A stretch of DNA of 64,000 nucleotides from Prochlorococcus sp. AG-355-N16 (GTDB lineage Bacteria; Cyanobacteriota; Cyanobacteriia; PCC-6307; Cyanobiaceae). This document shows positions 18,574 through 27,600 of this stretch, one piece after another (position 1 is the stretch's first letter; every line of letters begins with the position of its first letter). Below the pieces are notes generated by a model that had not been told where the DNA came from, did no database searches, and saw only the letters and a list, made by a program, of their open reading frames with translations. Made by a program: the position numbers and the translations under genes. The stretch lies in assembly GCA_003278545.1 (NCBI GenBank), contig QCEF01000001.1:310001-374000 (forward strand), read 5' to 3'.

Positions 18574-19395
18574 TTGTTGATTAAGTTCCTTCAAGACGCC
18601 GCAGGTAAAGGTGAGCTTGATCCATGGGATATTGATGTAATAAGTGTAATTGATAGTTTTTTAGAGGAATACTCACATACTTTTAATCAATCTTCAAATA
18701 GTCAAATCTCATATCAGAAGGATTTAGCTGAAACCAGCGAAGCATTTTTTGCGGCTTCTGTACTAGTTAATCTTAAGGCTGAGGTTTTGGAAGCTGATGT
18801 TTTCAAAGAAAATTCTTCTGATTTTGAAGATGAATTTGATTTGGATGATCAAGATTGGATTGATAAAGAATTTGATATTCCGAAATATCCTGAAAAATAT
18901 CTAAGGAGAAGATCAATTGCACAACCAATTCTTAAACGTACAACAACATTGGGAGAACTTGTAAGTCAGTTAGAGTCCATAGCAGAAGTTATAGAAACCC
19001 AAGATCTTCTGCTCATGAAGAGAAAAAGAAATAAAAAATATTCTGACAGGGCTCTAATTTCTCAAGTAAAGTCACTAGCGCATCGCGAGAAACTTCCAGA
19101 AACCACTAAAGCATTAGGGAAATTTATTGAAGGATGGGAAAAAGCATTACAATGGACAGATTTTGAATATTTAGTCAAAAAATGGCAAACAGTTGTAAAA
19201 AATGATTTGGATAAAGACCGTTTGGGAGTTTTTTGGGCTTTGTTATTTTTATCATCTGAAAACAAAATTGAAATTAAACAAATTAATTCCTTATATGGCC
19301 CAATTCAAATTAAAAGAATAATACCTGATGGTGGCTTAGCTCAATTGCCTATAGAAAATCTTGAGGTAAGTAATGCCTCTTCCTCGGCTGCTTAG
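18574..19395 (+). CDS. scpA: segregation and condensation protein A
   Basis: ScpA is the kleisin that bridges SMC heads in chromosome condensation. The 273-residue frame begins at TTG with 'LIKFLQDAAGKGELDPWDIDVI', the conserved ScpA N-terminal block. Residues encoded just upstream ('QQLGPR') also resemble the family, which often has 'GARL' here, so the true start may be a few codons earlier at a rare codon such as ATT 18547. The acidic middle (near 80-100) and C-terminal winged-helix region fit. Neither scpB nor smc is in the window. The end overlaps no real gene; cugP starts 46 bases later. Confidence 0.85.
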   Translation: MLIKFLQDAAGKGELDPWDIDVISVIDSFLEEYSHTFNQSSNSQISYQKDLAETSEAFFAASVLVNLKAEVLEADVFKENSSDFEDEFDLDDQDWIDKEFDIPKYPEKYLRRRSIAQPILKRTTTLGELVSQLESIAEVIETQDLLLMKRKRNKKYSDRALISQVKSLAHREKLPETTKALGKFIEGWEKALQWTDFEYLVKKWQTVVKNDLDKDRLGVFWALLFLSSENKIEIKQINSLYGPIQIKRIIPDGGLAQLPIENLEVSNASSSAA

Positions 19396-19441
19396 AAGCT
19401 TCATAGTAATAACGTATAATTTAAAAAATGGTTTTGAATTT

Positions 19442-20620
19442 ATGAAGGCAATGATACTTGCGGCAGGTAAAGGCACACGTGTTCAGCCTATTACACACGT
19501 TATTCCTAAACCGATGATTCCGATTTTGCAAAAACCTGTTATGGAGTTTCTCTTGGAACTTTTAAGAGAACATAATTTTAAGGAAATAATGGTAAATGTT
19601 TCTCATCTGGCTGAAGAAATTGAAAATTATTTTAGGGATGGGCAAAGATTTGGAGTAGAAATTGCTTATAGTTTTGAAGGAAGAATTGAAGATGGCGAAT
19701 TAATAGGTGATGCTTTAGGATCCGCAGGAGGATTAAAAAAAATTCAGGATTTTCAAAATTTCTTTGATGAAACTTTTGTTGTTTTATGTGGTGATGCGTT
19801 AGTTGATTTAGATTTAACGCAAGCTGTAAAAAAACATAAGCAGAAAGGAGCTATTGCGAGTTTAATCACAAAGAAGGTAACTAAAGATCAAGTATCAAGT
19901 TACGGCGTCGTAGTTTCTGATGAAAATGGGAGAATTAAGGCTTTTCAGGAAAAACCAACAGTTGATCAAGCTTTAAGTGACTCAATAAATACAGGAATTT
20001 ATCTTTTCGAACCTGAAATTTTTAATTACATACCTTCATCAGAGAAATTTGATATTGGAGCTGATCTTTTCCCTAAACTTGTTGAAATGGATTTACCATT
20101 TTTTGCATTACCAATGGATTTTGAATGGGTAGATATTGGAAAAGTTCCTGATTATTGGAGTGCTATTAGAAATGTATTGCAAGGTAAGGTAAGACAAGTA
20201 CAAATACCAGGTAAGGAAATAAAACCCGGAGTTTTCACCGGCTTGAATGTAGCAGCTAACTGGGAAAAGGTGAATATTACTGGGCCGGTTTATATAGGAG
20301 GCATGACTAGGATCGAGGATGGAGCAACTATTATTGGCCCTTCCATGATTGGACCAAGTTGTTGCATTTGCGAGGGCGCAACTATAGATAACTCAATTAT
20401 CTTTGATTATTCTAAAATTGGTAAAGGTGTAAGACTTATAGATAAGTTAGTATTCGGTAAATATTGTGTTGGAAAAAATGGAGATCATTTTGATTTGCAA
20501 GATGCATCTTTAGATTGGTTAATAGCAGATTCAAGAAGATCTGATTTGACTGAGCCATCGCCTCAGCAGAAAGCTATGGCAGAATTATTAGGTACAGATT
20601 TGATTAATATTCCAGACTAA
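19442..20620 (+). CDS. cugP: sugar-phosphate nucleotidyltransferase, CugP-like
   Basis: The N-terminal nucleotidyltransferase domain has 'MILAAGKGTRVQPITH' and 'IPKPMIPIL', and the C-terminal third is a left-handed beta-helix of hexapeptide repeats ('GPVYIGGMTRIEDGATIIGP'). I set the start at the ATG at 19442, so the glycine-rich loop lies at the N-terminus, giving 392 residues. A longer frame would overlap scpA. Many databases call this family mannose-1-phosphate guanylyltransferase. The sequence most resembles CugP, the cyanobacterial non-GalU UDP-glucose pyrophosphorylase. Substrate choice is from memory of the family and would need testing. Confidence 0.75.
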   Translation: MKAMILAAGKGTRVQPITHVIPKPMIPILQKPVMEFLLELLREHNFKEIMVNVSHLAEEIENYFRDGQRFGVEIAYSFEGRIEDGELIGDALGSAGGLKKIQDFQNFFDETFVVLCGDALVDLDLTQAVKKHKQKGAIASLITKKVTKDQVSSYGVVVSDENGRIKAFQEKPTVDQALSDSINTGIYLFEPEIFNYIPSSEKFDIGADLFPKLVEMDLPFFALPMDFEWVDIGKVPDYWSAIRNVLQGKVRQVQIPGKEIKPGVFTGLNVAANWEKVNITGPVYIGGMTRIEDGATIIGPSMIGPSCCICEGATIDNSIIFDYSKIGKGVRLIDKLVFGKYCVGKNGDHFDLQDASLDWLIADSRRSDLTEPSPQQKAMAELLGTDLINIPD

Positions 20621-21494
20621 GATTAGCTTTTTCAATAATTTCAGGAATTAAATGCTCTGCTTTCACGGCCATTAGATGAACACCATTTGCGATATTCATA
20701 AATTCATGAGCTTGTTCAGCTGCAATTTTGATACCTTCTTGTAATGGTTCTTTAGCATCTTTAAGACGATTTAAGATATTTTCAGGGATGTTGGCACCTG
20801 GGACGTATTTGTTTATAAAGAGTGCGTTTTTGTAAGACTTTAATAGGAATACACCTGCAATTACAGGAATTTCAAGAGGCTTGCTAATTTTTTCAGAAAA
20901 CTCTATCAAATTTTCTTTTTCCATAACCATTTGAGTTTGTATGAATCCAGCTCCTGCCTCTTTTTTCTTTCTCATTCTATTTTCTAGACTTCTTTTATTT
21001 CTACAATTTGGATCAGCTGCAGCACCTGCAAAAATAAATGTTTTTTTATCGGAGAGTTCTCCCAGAGTAGGATCAATTCCTTTATTGAAAGCCTGAATTT
21101 GTTGAAGTAATCTAACAGACTCAAACTCATGTACGGCCTTGGCATCTTGTTGATCCCCAGCTTTTACTGAATCACCGGTAATGCATAAGATGTTTCTAAT
21201 TCCTAAAGCATTTGCTCCCAGAATGTCTGATTGTAAAGCAATTTTATTACGATCTCTGCAAGAAATTTGCATTACTGGTTCTATCCCATTTTCCAGTAAT
21301 AGTTTGGACATTGCTAAGCTGCACATTCTCATTACAGCTCTACTTCCATCGGTAATGTTAACAGCATGTACCTTATCTTTCAAAAGTTGTGCTATCTTAA
21401 GAGATCTTATGGGGCTTCCACCTCTTGGCGGCATTAACTCTGCCGTTATTACCTTAGAATTTTTTTCTAAAGTCTGCTGAAGTTTTGATTTCAA
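20604..21494 (-). CDS. metF: methylenetetrahydrofolate reductase
   Basis: MetF reduces 5,10-methylene-THF to 5-methyl-THF for methionine synthesis, using FAD. The 296-residue TIM-barrel protein shows 'ITAELMPPRGGSPIRSL' at the N-terminus, where MetF has its catalytic glutamate. 'LCITGDSV' and 'AGFIQTQMVMEKE' follow, both typical. Its stop overlaps the end of cugP by 17 bases, convergently. It is divergent from the pedR-like gene. No unusual feature is seen apart from the overlap. Confidence 0.92.
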   Translation of the reverse strand: MKSKLQQTLEKNSKVITAELMPPRGGSPIRSLKIAQLLKDKVHAVNITDGSRAVMRMCSLAMSKLLLENGIEPVMQISCRDRNKIALQSDILGANALGIRNILCITGDSVKAGDQQDAKAVHEFESVRLLQQIQAFNKGIDPTLGELSDKKTFIFAGAAADPNCRNKRSLENRMRKKKEAGAGFIQTQMVMEKENLIEFSEKISKPLEIPVIAGVFLLKSYKNALFINKYVPGANIPENILNRLKDAKEPLQEGIKIAAEQAHEFMNIANGVHLMAVKAEHLIPEIIEKANLSLEY

Positions 21495-21571
21495 TTGCTT
21501 TTGTTTCCTAGTTGGTTAACAAGTGTACTGAGATTGCTAAACTTAATTAATATAAAAAAGGAACTGTTTAA

Positions 21572-21850
21572 ATGCAAATGGTTGAAGAAGAAGTAAACAA
21601 CATTGATATGATGGGTCTCTCAGCAAGAGAGATGGAAATCATTGATCTCGTAGCTGATGGGCTTACAAATCAAGAAATTGCGGTAAAACTAACTATTAGT
21701 AAAAGAACTGTTGATAATCATGTAAGTAATATGTTTACAAAAACTGGTTCTAAAAACAGAGTAGCACTTTTGAATTGGGCAATGGACAACGGCAAGATTT
21801 GTAGAGATGGATTTAATTGTTGTACACTCCCTGACTCTGATCAAGATTAG
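21572..21850 (+). CDS. pedR: small LuxR-type regulator, PedR-like
   Basis: This 92-residue protein is essentially one LuxR/NarL helix-turn-helix domain ('LSAREMEIIDLVADGLTNQEIA' through 'KRTVDNHVSNMFTKTGSKNR') without a receiver domain. That matches PedR, the cyanobacterial regulator that senses photosynthetic electron transport through redox-active cysteine and thioredoxin. Cysteines in the tail 'GKICRDGFNCCTLPD' are candidates for that switch. A good ribosome site, AAAGGA, lies about nine bases before the ATG. Its 3' end overlaps the convergent hypothetical gene by 38 bases. The PedR link is by family resemblance. Confidence 0.8.
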   Translation: MQMVEEEVNNIDMMGLSAREMEIIDLVADGLTNQEIAVKLTISKRTVDNHVSNMFTKTGSKNRVALLNWAMDNGKICRDGFNCCTLPDSDQD

Positions 21851-22001
21851 TATCACCCTTTATTTTTTTTGTATCATTAGCCAAATCCATTAGACAATAA
21901 TTTGTAGATCCTAATTCAAAAAGTTCAGCATATGCAATACAAGCATGCTTGTCTGAATCAACAAATCTCAATATACCTTCTTTGTCGTAAAGACCATACA
22001 T
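21813..22001 (-). CDS. small conserved-looking hypothetical protein
   Basis: I do not recognise a domain in this 62-residue protein. The N-terminal 40 residues look like a folded unit: 'MYGLYDKEGILRFVDSDKHA' followed by 'CIAYAELFELGSTNYCLMDLA'. The last 20 are polar and lie in the region overlapping pedR. It starts with ATG, has a plausible composition, and fills a gap that would otherwise be unusually long on this strand. A hairpin that looks like a terminator lies upstream, so it probably has its own promoter. Confidence 0.65.
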   Translation of the reverse strand: MYGLYDKEGILRFVDSDKHACIAYAELFELGSTNYCLMDLANDTKKIKGDTNLDQSQGVYNN

Positions 22002-22034
22002 CTGAAGAAATTAAAAAAATACTTTGCTTAAATA

Positions 22035-22066
22035 TAAAGAAAATATAAAGGATGAGTGGTTCCTTT
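22035..22066 (-). terminator. terminator-like hairpin after the nadK-CYTH genes
   Basis: Read on the minus strand, AAAGGA and TCCTTT (22061-22066 and 22047-22052) form a 6-bp stem with an eight-base loop. A T-rich run (ATATTTTCTTTAT) follows immediately. It lies 27 bases past the CYTH stop and probably ends the long minus-strand transcript. Confidence 0.5.
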
Positions 22067-22092
22067 GGCTAGGTACTTTTGAAAGTTGTTAA

Positions 22093-22566
22093 CTAGTTTT
22101 CTTTCCACTGTGAAAAAGGATTGTTAGAGAGACTGAAATTGGAGTAATGGGTCAGCCCAGTAATTTCTTTTGAAATGAAAGATGGAAGAAATAAATCTTC
22201 TTCTTCATTAGAAAGTTCAATTTCTGCAATTTCAAGTGGATAATTATTTTCTTTAAAGCAATCTATAATCCAAGATTTTTTTTCAATTTCTAGAAAGAAT
22301 CTATCTTTTTTAATTGTATTTGAAAGATTTGACATTATTATTTCAGCATCGCTTCGTGGAATGGAGTATTCAAATTCAAAGTTGGTAAAGCTTTTGATAT
22401 GTTTTTTAAGTGTAATTTTAGAGCTTTTGCCTATAAGCCTTACCCTAATAATCCAACCATCTATACTTTGGAAAAAATATCCTTGTTCAATATAAACTTT
22501 TTTATATATGAATTGTTTCCAATTATCATTTTTTATTAGAAATCTTCTTTCTATCTCCAAGGCCAT
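22093..22566 (-). CDS. CYTH-domain triphosphate tunnel protein
   Basis: CYTH proteins form an eight-stranded tunnel that binds triphosphate compounds; members include tripolyphosphatases and adenylate cyclases. The N-terminal signature here is 'LEIERRFLIK'. The canonical ExExK lysine is arginine, a conservative change. Arginines and lysines in 'GWIIRVRLIG' and 'KITLKKHIK', and late 'LEIAEIEL', complete the tunnel pattern. At 157 residues it is the normal compact size. The ATG adjoins the nadK stop with no gap, so the two are co-translated. The substrate is not readable from sequence. Confidence 0.82.
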   Translation of the reverse strand: MALEIERRFLIKNDNWKQFIYKKVYIEQGYFFQSIDGWIIRVRLIGKSSKITLKKHIKSFTNFEFEYSIPRSDAEIIMSNLSNTIKKDRFFLEIEKKSWIIDCFKENNYPLEIAEIELSNEEEDLFLPSFISKEITGLTHYSNFSLSNNPFSQWKEN

Positions 22567-23478
22567 TTAATTTTTGAAATTTTTTGGAGACAAATCGCCT
22601 TTCCAATCTAGTTTTTTTATTAAGGTATTGTAGTAACTTGTGCTTTTTTTAAACTTTATTATTTTGCAGGGTGATTTTCCTTTCTTGATCTCACAATAAT
22701 AATTTTCCTTAATGGTCATACATTTTGAACCGTCAGTCCATAATTTAATTTCCCCTTTACTTTTTTTTACTGGCTTAATGATTACCTTACTTGTATTAGG
22801 TATGACGATTGGTCTACTAGCCAAACTCATTGGGCATATAGGGTTAATAATCATTCCATCAATACTAGGATGTACTATTGGACCTCCTGCAGCCATTGAG
22901 TAGGCTGTTGAACCCGTGGTTGTAGATACAATCAATCCATCACCTTTATATTCATTTACCTTCTCATTATCTATTTCAATTTGTATTTGGTTGGTCGGAG
23001 AAATATCTTCTTCAACGGATTTAAAATAAAAATCATTTAAGGCGTTATAGCTTTTTATGATTTTTTTCTCAGAACTTTTCCCCTCAATACAAACATTGCA
23101 ATTTAATCTATTACGAAAGTCAATTAAATATTCTTCGTTTTCAAGGATTTCAATAAAAGATTTGTCAAATAAAAATTCTTTCTCTTGAGTAAGAAACCCC
23201 AAATTACCTCCAATATTAATACTCAATAAAGGAATATCATAATCAGCTAATGCATTTGCACATTTCAGGAAGGTTCCATCTCCACCAAGAACTATGCCAA
23301 TATTTGGTTGTGATTCTGAATTAGAAAAATATTTTTCAATTTCATTTTTATGAAAATTACTTTCAATCCTGTTTGATTTAATATTTTTTGCTTTAAGAAC
23401 TTCTTCACAGAATTTTGAAGCCTCTTGAGCTATAGAACTATCTGAACGATATACAATAAGCACTAATGAAAGTTTCAT
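22567..23478 (-). CDS. nadK: NAD kinase
   Basis: NAD kinase makes NADP from NAD. The diagnostic GGDGT motif is in '[17 protein letters not shown]' near residue 65. '[20 protein letters not shown]' near 180, with the conserved NE/D and G-rich elements, follows. The length is 303 residues. It sits downstream of ndhE, nine bases away, and directly upstream of the CYTH gene. Cyanobacteria usually have two NAD kinases, and which paralogue this is cannot be said. It fits functionally beside NDH-1 subunits. Confidence 0.93.
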   Translation of the reverse strand: MKLSLVLIVYRSDSSIAQEASKFCEEVLKAKNIKSNRIESNFHKNEIEKYFSNSESQPNIGIVLGGDGTFLKCANALADYDIPLLSINIGGNLGFLTQEKEFLFDKSFIEILENEEYLIDFRNRLNCNVCIEGKSSEKKIIKSYNALNDFYFKSVEEDISPTNQIQIEIDNEKVNEYKGDGLIVSTTTGSTAYSMAAGGPIVHPSIDGMIINPICPMSLASRPIVIPNTSKVIIKPVKKSKGEIKLWTDGSKCMTIKENYYCEIKKGKSPCKIIKFKKSTSYYNTLIKKLDWKGDLSPKNFKN

Positions 23479-23487
23479 TTAATGCTT

Positions 23488-23808
23488 TTACCATTTTAAT
23501 AAATTAAAACTTTCCATATCGACAGTCACCCTATTCCTATAAAGAGATAACAATATAGCTAATCCAACGGCTGCTTCTGCAGCAGCAACAGTAATCACAA
23601 AAATTGTAAAAACTTGTCCTTGAATTAAATTATTATCAATATAGGAAGAAAACGCCATCAAGTTTATATTTACTGCATTGAGCATTAATTCAATGCTCAT
23701 AAGAACTCTGACTGCATTTCTGCTATTTAATAATCCCCAAATACCAATGCAAAATAGTGCTGAAGAAACTATTAAAAAAGCTTGAAGAGGAATTGATTCT
23801 AAATTCAT
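23488..23808 (-). CDS. ndhE: NAD(P)H-quinone oxidoreductase subunit 4L
   Basis: NdhE (NuoK homologue) is a small three-helix membrane subunit of NDH-1. The 106-residue protein contains '[20 protein letters not shown]', with the conserved membrane glutamate used in proton transfer, and '[21 protein letters not shown]'. It is fourth in the ndhA-I-G-E order that cyanobacteria and plastids share. The gap from ndhG is 18 bases. Confidence 0.95.
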   Translation of the reverse strand: MNLESIPLQAFLIVSSALFCIGIWGLLNSRNAVRVLMSIELMLNAVNINLMAFSSYIDNNLIQGQVFTIFVITVAAAEAAVGLAILLSLYRNRVTVDMESFNLLKW

Positions 23809-23826
23809 AATAAGAAATACAAAAGG

Positions 23827-24426
23827 TTAATTTTTATTTGTCAGTAATGGTTCTGATGATTTTTCAATTAACTCTTGATCAACAGGTAGTCCTGTCGAAA
23901 TATCTTTGCTCATTACATCTCTTCTAGCTAAAACAATAGCCCCAATCATTGCCATTAAAAGTAAAACTGAAGCTACTTCAAATGGGAGTAAATAATCACT
24001 AAAAAGATGTTCACCAATCCTAATAGTTGATTCTTCTCCAATAGAGTTTTGAGGACTTGATAAGCTCCATACATTGGTCAAGTCAACTCTTATTAAAAGG
24101 CTTAGAAGGGTTAAACATATCGATGTTGATATAACTCTTCGCGATTTAATGTCATTAATAGGCTTTAAATCTTCTTTTTTATTGACTAGCATTATTGCAA
24201 AAATTATTAATACATTCACTGCACCCACATAAACTAAAACTTGAGCTGCAGCAACAAAACTTGCATTTAATAGAAGATATAATCCTGCAACACTCATGAA
24301 AACTCCACCAAGCAGAAATGCTGAATAAACAATACTTTCGAGCAAAACAACACCAAGTGCTCCAATAATGACAACTAAAGATAAAACTGTAAAACAAATA
24401 AATTGTGTTGTTATGGCAATGGACAT
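23827..24426 (-). CDS. ndhG: NAD(P)H-quinone oxidoreductase chain 6
   Basis: NdhG (NuoJ homologue) is a membrane subunit of NDH-1. The 199-residue protein has five predicted helices and the block 'AAQVLVYVGAVNVLIIFAIM', typical of the family. The C-terminal 30 residues are polar and extend past the last helix. It is co-oriented with and 13 bases after ndhI. No irregularity is visible. Confidence 0.94.
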   Translation of the reverse strand: MSIAITTQFICFTVLSLVVIIGALGVVLLESIVYSAFLLGGVFMSVAGLYLLLNASFVAAAQVLVYVGAVNVLIIFAIMLVNKKEDLKPINDIKSRRVISTSICLTLLSLLIRVDLTNVWSLSSPQNSIGEESTIRIGEHLFSDYLLPFEVASVLLLMAMIGAIVLARRDVMSKDISTGLPVDQELIEKSSEPLLTNKN

Positions 24427-24439
24427 AAATTAATGTGAA

Positions 24440-25066
24440 TTAATTGTTTGGATTAGAAACTTTATCTTTATTTTCATTGGATTCAGGCCTCATCCAATCA
24501 TAAACTTCTTCCGGTAATTTACCAACTCTTGCATCTGAAGCTGGGATTTCATGAGGGTCCATGACACCTTTAGGAAGATAGGCAAGTTCTCTTAGAGGTT
24601 TAACTGAAGGATCTGTTGTAACATTTGTGGGTAGTCTGCCAAGTGCGACATTGTCGAAATTTAAATTGTGTCTGTCAAAAGTAGCTAATTCATATTCTTC
24701 GGTCATTGACAGACAATTTGTTGGGCAATATTCAACACAATTTCCGCAAAAAATACAAACTCCAAAATCTATTGAATAATTTCTAAGTTCCTTTTTTTTG
24801 GTTTCTTTATTCATTACCCAATCAACGACTGGTAAATTAATAGGACATACTCTCACACAAACTTCACAAGCAATACATTTATCAAATTCATAATGTATCC
24901 TTCCTCTATATCTTTCAGAAGGTATTAATTTTTCATATGGATATTGAACGGTAACTGGTCTTCTTCGAAGATGATCAAAAGTTACCGAAATACCATTGTA
25001 TAAATATTTGCCAGCATTAAATGCTTCTTTGATATAGCTATTTATTTGTTGAAGGAAATTGTTCAT
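24440..25066 (-). CDS. ndhI: NAD(P)H-quinone oxidoreductase subunit I
   Basis: NdhI (NuoI homologue) carries two [4Fe-4S] clusters that pass electrons through the hydrophilic arm of NDH-1. Both ferredoxin motifs are complete: '[12 protein letters not shown]' near residue 64 and '[12 protein letters not shown]' near 103. The 208-residue length includes a C-terminal tail typical of cyanobacterial NdhI. It is separated from ndhA by a 68-base gap that begins with a strong hairpin. All cluster cysteines are present. Confidence 0.96.
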   Translation of the reverse strand: MNNFLQQINSYIKEAFNAGKYLYNGISVTFDHLRRRPVTVQYPYEKLIPSERYRGRIHYEFDKCIACEVCVRVCPINLPVVDWVMNKETKKKELRNYSIDFGVCIFCGNCVEYCPTNCLSMTEEYELATFDRHNLNFDNVALGRLPTNVTTDPSVKPLRELAYLPKGVMDPHEIPASDARVGKLPEEVYDWMRPESNENKDKVSNPNN

Positions 25067-25111
25067 TTCGAAAAATTTACTTAGTTATTTTATTTTAGTG
25101 GAATAATTTTG

Positions 25112-25135
25112 AATTTAAGTATTTTTACTTAAATT
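25112..25135. other. perfect hairpin between ndhA and ndhI
   Basis: AATTTAAGT (25112-25120) and ACTTAAATT (25127-25135) pair over nine bases around a six-base loop. The stem can extend three more pairs into the ndhA stop codon, one of them a G-U. No T-tract follows on the minus strand. It may be a processing or stability element rather than a terminator. Confidence 0.55.
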
Positions 25136-26253
25136 TAACCACCAAAGAATTGCGGAAAAGCAAGTTTTAATCCTGCTGTTATCAAAAGATTAGCAAGAGA
25201 AATTGGCAGAAGAAACTTCCATCCTAGATCTAAGAGTTGATCAATTCTTACTCTAGGAGTTGTCCAACGTAATAATATTGCAATAAAAACTAAAAGATAT
25301 GCTTTCAGTACAGTCATTACAATTCCTATTGATGCAGTGAAAACCTGAATAAAGGGTGCATTGATAGGTAAATTAAGAAACTTAGCTATTAATTCAACTG
25401 GAATAGGAAAACCCCATCCTCCCAAATAAAGTATTGATACTAATAAAGCGGAAAGAATTAAATTAATGTAACTACCCAGGTAGAACAATGCGAATTTCAT
25501 CCCTGCATATTCAGTTTGATATCCCGCAACTAATTCTTCTTCAGCTTCGGGTAAGTCAAATGGAAGTCTCTCACATTCTGCAAGAGCACAAATCCAAAAG
25601 ACTATAAAACCAACTGGTTGTCTCCATATATTCCAACTTAGGATTCCAGCACCACTTTGTTGGTTGACAATGTCAACAGTACTTAAAGAATTTGTCATTA
25701 GTACGATAGCCAGTACAGATAAAGCTAAAGGAATTTCATAACTTATTGATTGAGCCGCTGCTCTTAAACCTCCTAATAAAGAATACTTATTATTTGATGC
25801 GTATCCGCTCATAAGAAGGCCAATTGGCTGAATACTGCTTAAAGCAATCCATAGGAAAATTCCAATGCCAACGTTACTTATTAAAAGGTTTTGTCCAAAA
25901 GGAACAATTAGCCAGGACAGAATCACTGGGACAAGAACTAATATAGGTCCTGCAGTGAAGAGAATCCCATCCGCTTTGGCAGGAATAATATCTTCTTTGA
26001 CAAGTAACTTAAGACCATCTGCAATTGGTTGGAGGACGCCGAGCGCTCCAGCATATTCTGGACCAATTCTTTGTTGAGCAGCAGCAGATATTTTTCTTTC
26101 AAGCCAAACTGTTACTAAAACGCCAACAACTGCCGCTACCAAAACCAAAAGCATAGGAAGAGGGAGCCATATTATATGAGCGATTTCGCTGGAAAGGCCA
26201 AAACCTTTTAAGAATTCATTAAAACTATATTCGAGATCTAATCCGTATTCCAA
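25135..26253 (-). CDS. ndhA: NAD(P)H-quinone oxidoreductase subunit 1
   Basis: NdhA (NuoH homologue) is the membrane subunit that joins the two arms of NDH-1 and helps form the quinone chamber. The 372-residue protein has eight or nine helices. It includes the family blocks '[20 protein letters not shown]' and '[20 protein letters not shown]', with conserved charged residues of the quinone site. The start is TTG. It is the first ndh gene of this run, 75 bases after gltA on the same strand. Confidence 0.96.
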   Translation of the reverse strand: MEYGLDLEYSFNEFLKGFGLSSEIAHIIWLPLPMLLVLVAAVVGVLVTVWLERKISAAAQQRIGPEYAGALGVLQPIADGLKLLVKEDIIPAKADGILFTAGPILVLVPVILSWLIVPFGQNLLISNVGIGIFLWIALSSIQPIGLLMSGYASNNKYSLLGGLRAAAQSISYEIPLALSVLAIVLMTNSLSTVDIVNQQSGAGILSWNIWRQPVGFIVFWICALAECERLPFDLPEAEEELVAGYQTEYAGMKFALFYLGSYINLILSALLVSILYLGGWGFPIPVELIAKFLNLPINAPFIQVFTASIGIVMTVLKAYLLVFIAILLRWTTPRVRIDQLLDLGWKFLLPISLANLLITAGLKLAFPQFFGG

Positions 26254-26328
26254 AATTTTTATGTTATTTACTTAATAGATTAACTCTTCACAAACAATAT
26301 GTGTGTTTTTTATGAAAAGCTGCAAATA

Positions 26329-27474
26329 TTAATCTCTACTTTCTAAGCTGATCCAATCTCTTGGTGCTGAACCTGTATAGATTTGCGATGGTCTGAAAAT
26401 TCTATTTGCTCCAAGTTGCTCTCTCCAATGAGCTAACCAACCAGCCACTCTAGATATGGCAAAAATTGGAGTAAATAAATCACGAGGAATACCAAGTTTT
26501 CTATAAACAAGGCCAGAATAAAAATCCACGTTAGGGAATATACCCTTAGGTCCAAGTCTTGGTATTGCCTCTGCCTCAAGTGATTTAGCAACTTCATACA
26601 TTTCATCTGCTCCAAATCTAATAAAAAGTTCTTCTGCAAGTTTTTGAAGAATTATTGCTCTGGGATCTTTGACTTTATATTCTCTGTGGCCAAAGCCCAT
26701 TATCTTACTTTTATTTTTTATTGCATTATCTAAAAAAGACCCAGCATTTTCTGGGGTTTTAATCTCTTCTAACATCGCAATCACATCCTCGTTTGCTCCT
26801 CCATGCAATGGGCCAGCTAAGGTTCCTACTGCAGAGGCGATGACAGCATATGGATCTGTAAGAGTACTTGCAGTTACTCTAGCGCTAAATGTACTTGCGT
26901 TTAAACTATGTTCGGCATGTAGAATTAAGCACCTATCAAAAACTTTTGCGGCTATAGGATCTTGTTCTTTTTCAGTCAACATGTAAAGAAAATTTGATGA
27001 GTAAGTTAGATCATCTCTAGGTTGAATTGGGTCTTGTCCTTTTCTAATAAGTTGGAACGCTGCAATCATTGTGGGTATTTTTGCTATTAGTCTTATGACT
27101 GCGTTGTAGATGTAATTAGGATCATCTATTGCTCTACGCGAATAGAAGAGCCCCAAAGAAGCTGCACTAGATTGAAGAGCATCCATAGGATGACCAGTTG
27201 CAGGGAAACATTTCATCATATCTCTAACTCTAAAACTTAACCTTCGATGCATCTGAACTTCTTGCTCGAAATCTCTTAGTTGAATAGCTGTGGGCAATTC
27301 ACCCCAAATCAATAAGTAAGCGGTTTCTAAAAAACTGCTTTTTTTGGATAATTCCTCAATGGAATAGCCTCTGTACAATAATTTACCTTTGTTGCCATCA
27401 ATATCACATATGGATGAATTAGTAACTGGGACACCCTCTAATCCTGGTTTTAAAATTAGTTTGTTACTATCCAA
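26329..27474 (-). CDS. gltA: citrate synthase
   Basis: Citrate synthase condenses oxaloacetate and acetyl-CoA in the (incomplete or bypassed) cyanobacterial TCA route. The 381-residue protein has the active-site blocks 'ILHAEHSLNASTF', 'GPLHGGANEDV' and 'IMGFGHREYKVKDPRA', with the catalytic histidines. The start is TTG; an in-frame stop lies four codons upstream, so no earlier start is possible. It lies between the DUF3352-like gene and ndhA on the same strand. The link with ndh genes is by position only. Confidence 0.95.
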   Translation of the reverse strand: MDSNKLILKPGLEGVPVTNSSICDIDGNKGKLLYRGYSIEELSKKSSFLETAYLLIWGELPTAIQLRDFEQEVQMHRRLSFRVRDMMKCFPATGHPMDALQSSAASLGLFYSRRAIDDPNYIYNAVIRLIAKIPTMIAAFQLIRKGQDPIQPRDDLTYSSNFLYMLTEKEQDPIAAKVFDRCLILHAEHSLNASTFSARVTASTLTDPYAVIASAVGTLAGPLHGGANEDVIAMLEEIKTPENAGSFLDNAIKNKSKIMGFGHREYKVKDPRAIILQKLAEELFIRFGADEMYEVAKSLEAEAIPRLGPKGIFPNVDFYSGLVYRKLGIPRDLFTPIFAISRVAGWLAHWREQLGANRIFRPSQIYTGSAPRDWISLESRD

Positions 27475-27600
27475 TTGCTTAATTCAATATCAAATACTTA
27501 TAGATTAAAGATAGTCAAATAATTTTTAATTAACCACAAGATATTAACTTCGCAAAAAATTAAAATGATTGTTTTTGAAGCTTGTTTGAATAAATTTAAT

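Noticed and set aside
19373-19441. Nucleotidyltransferase start inside scpA
   Set aside because: The added 23 residues lack similarity, and MKAMILAAGKGTR is the conserved start.
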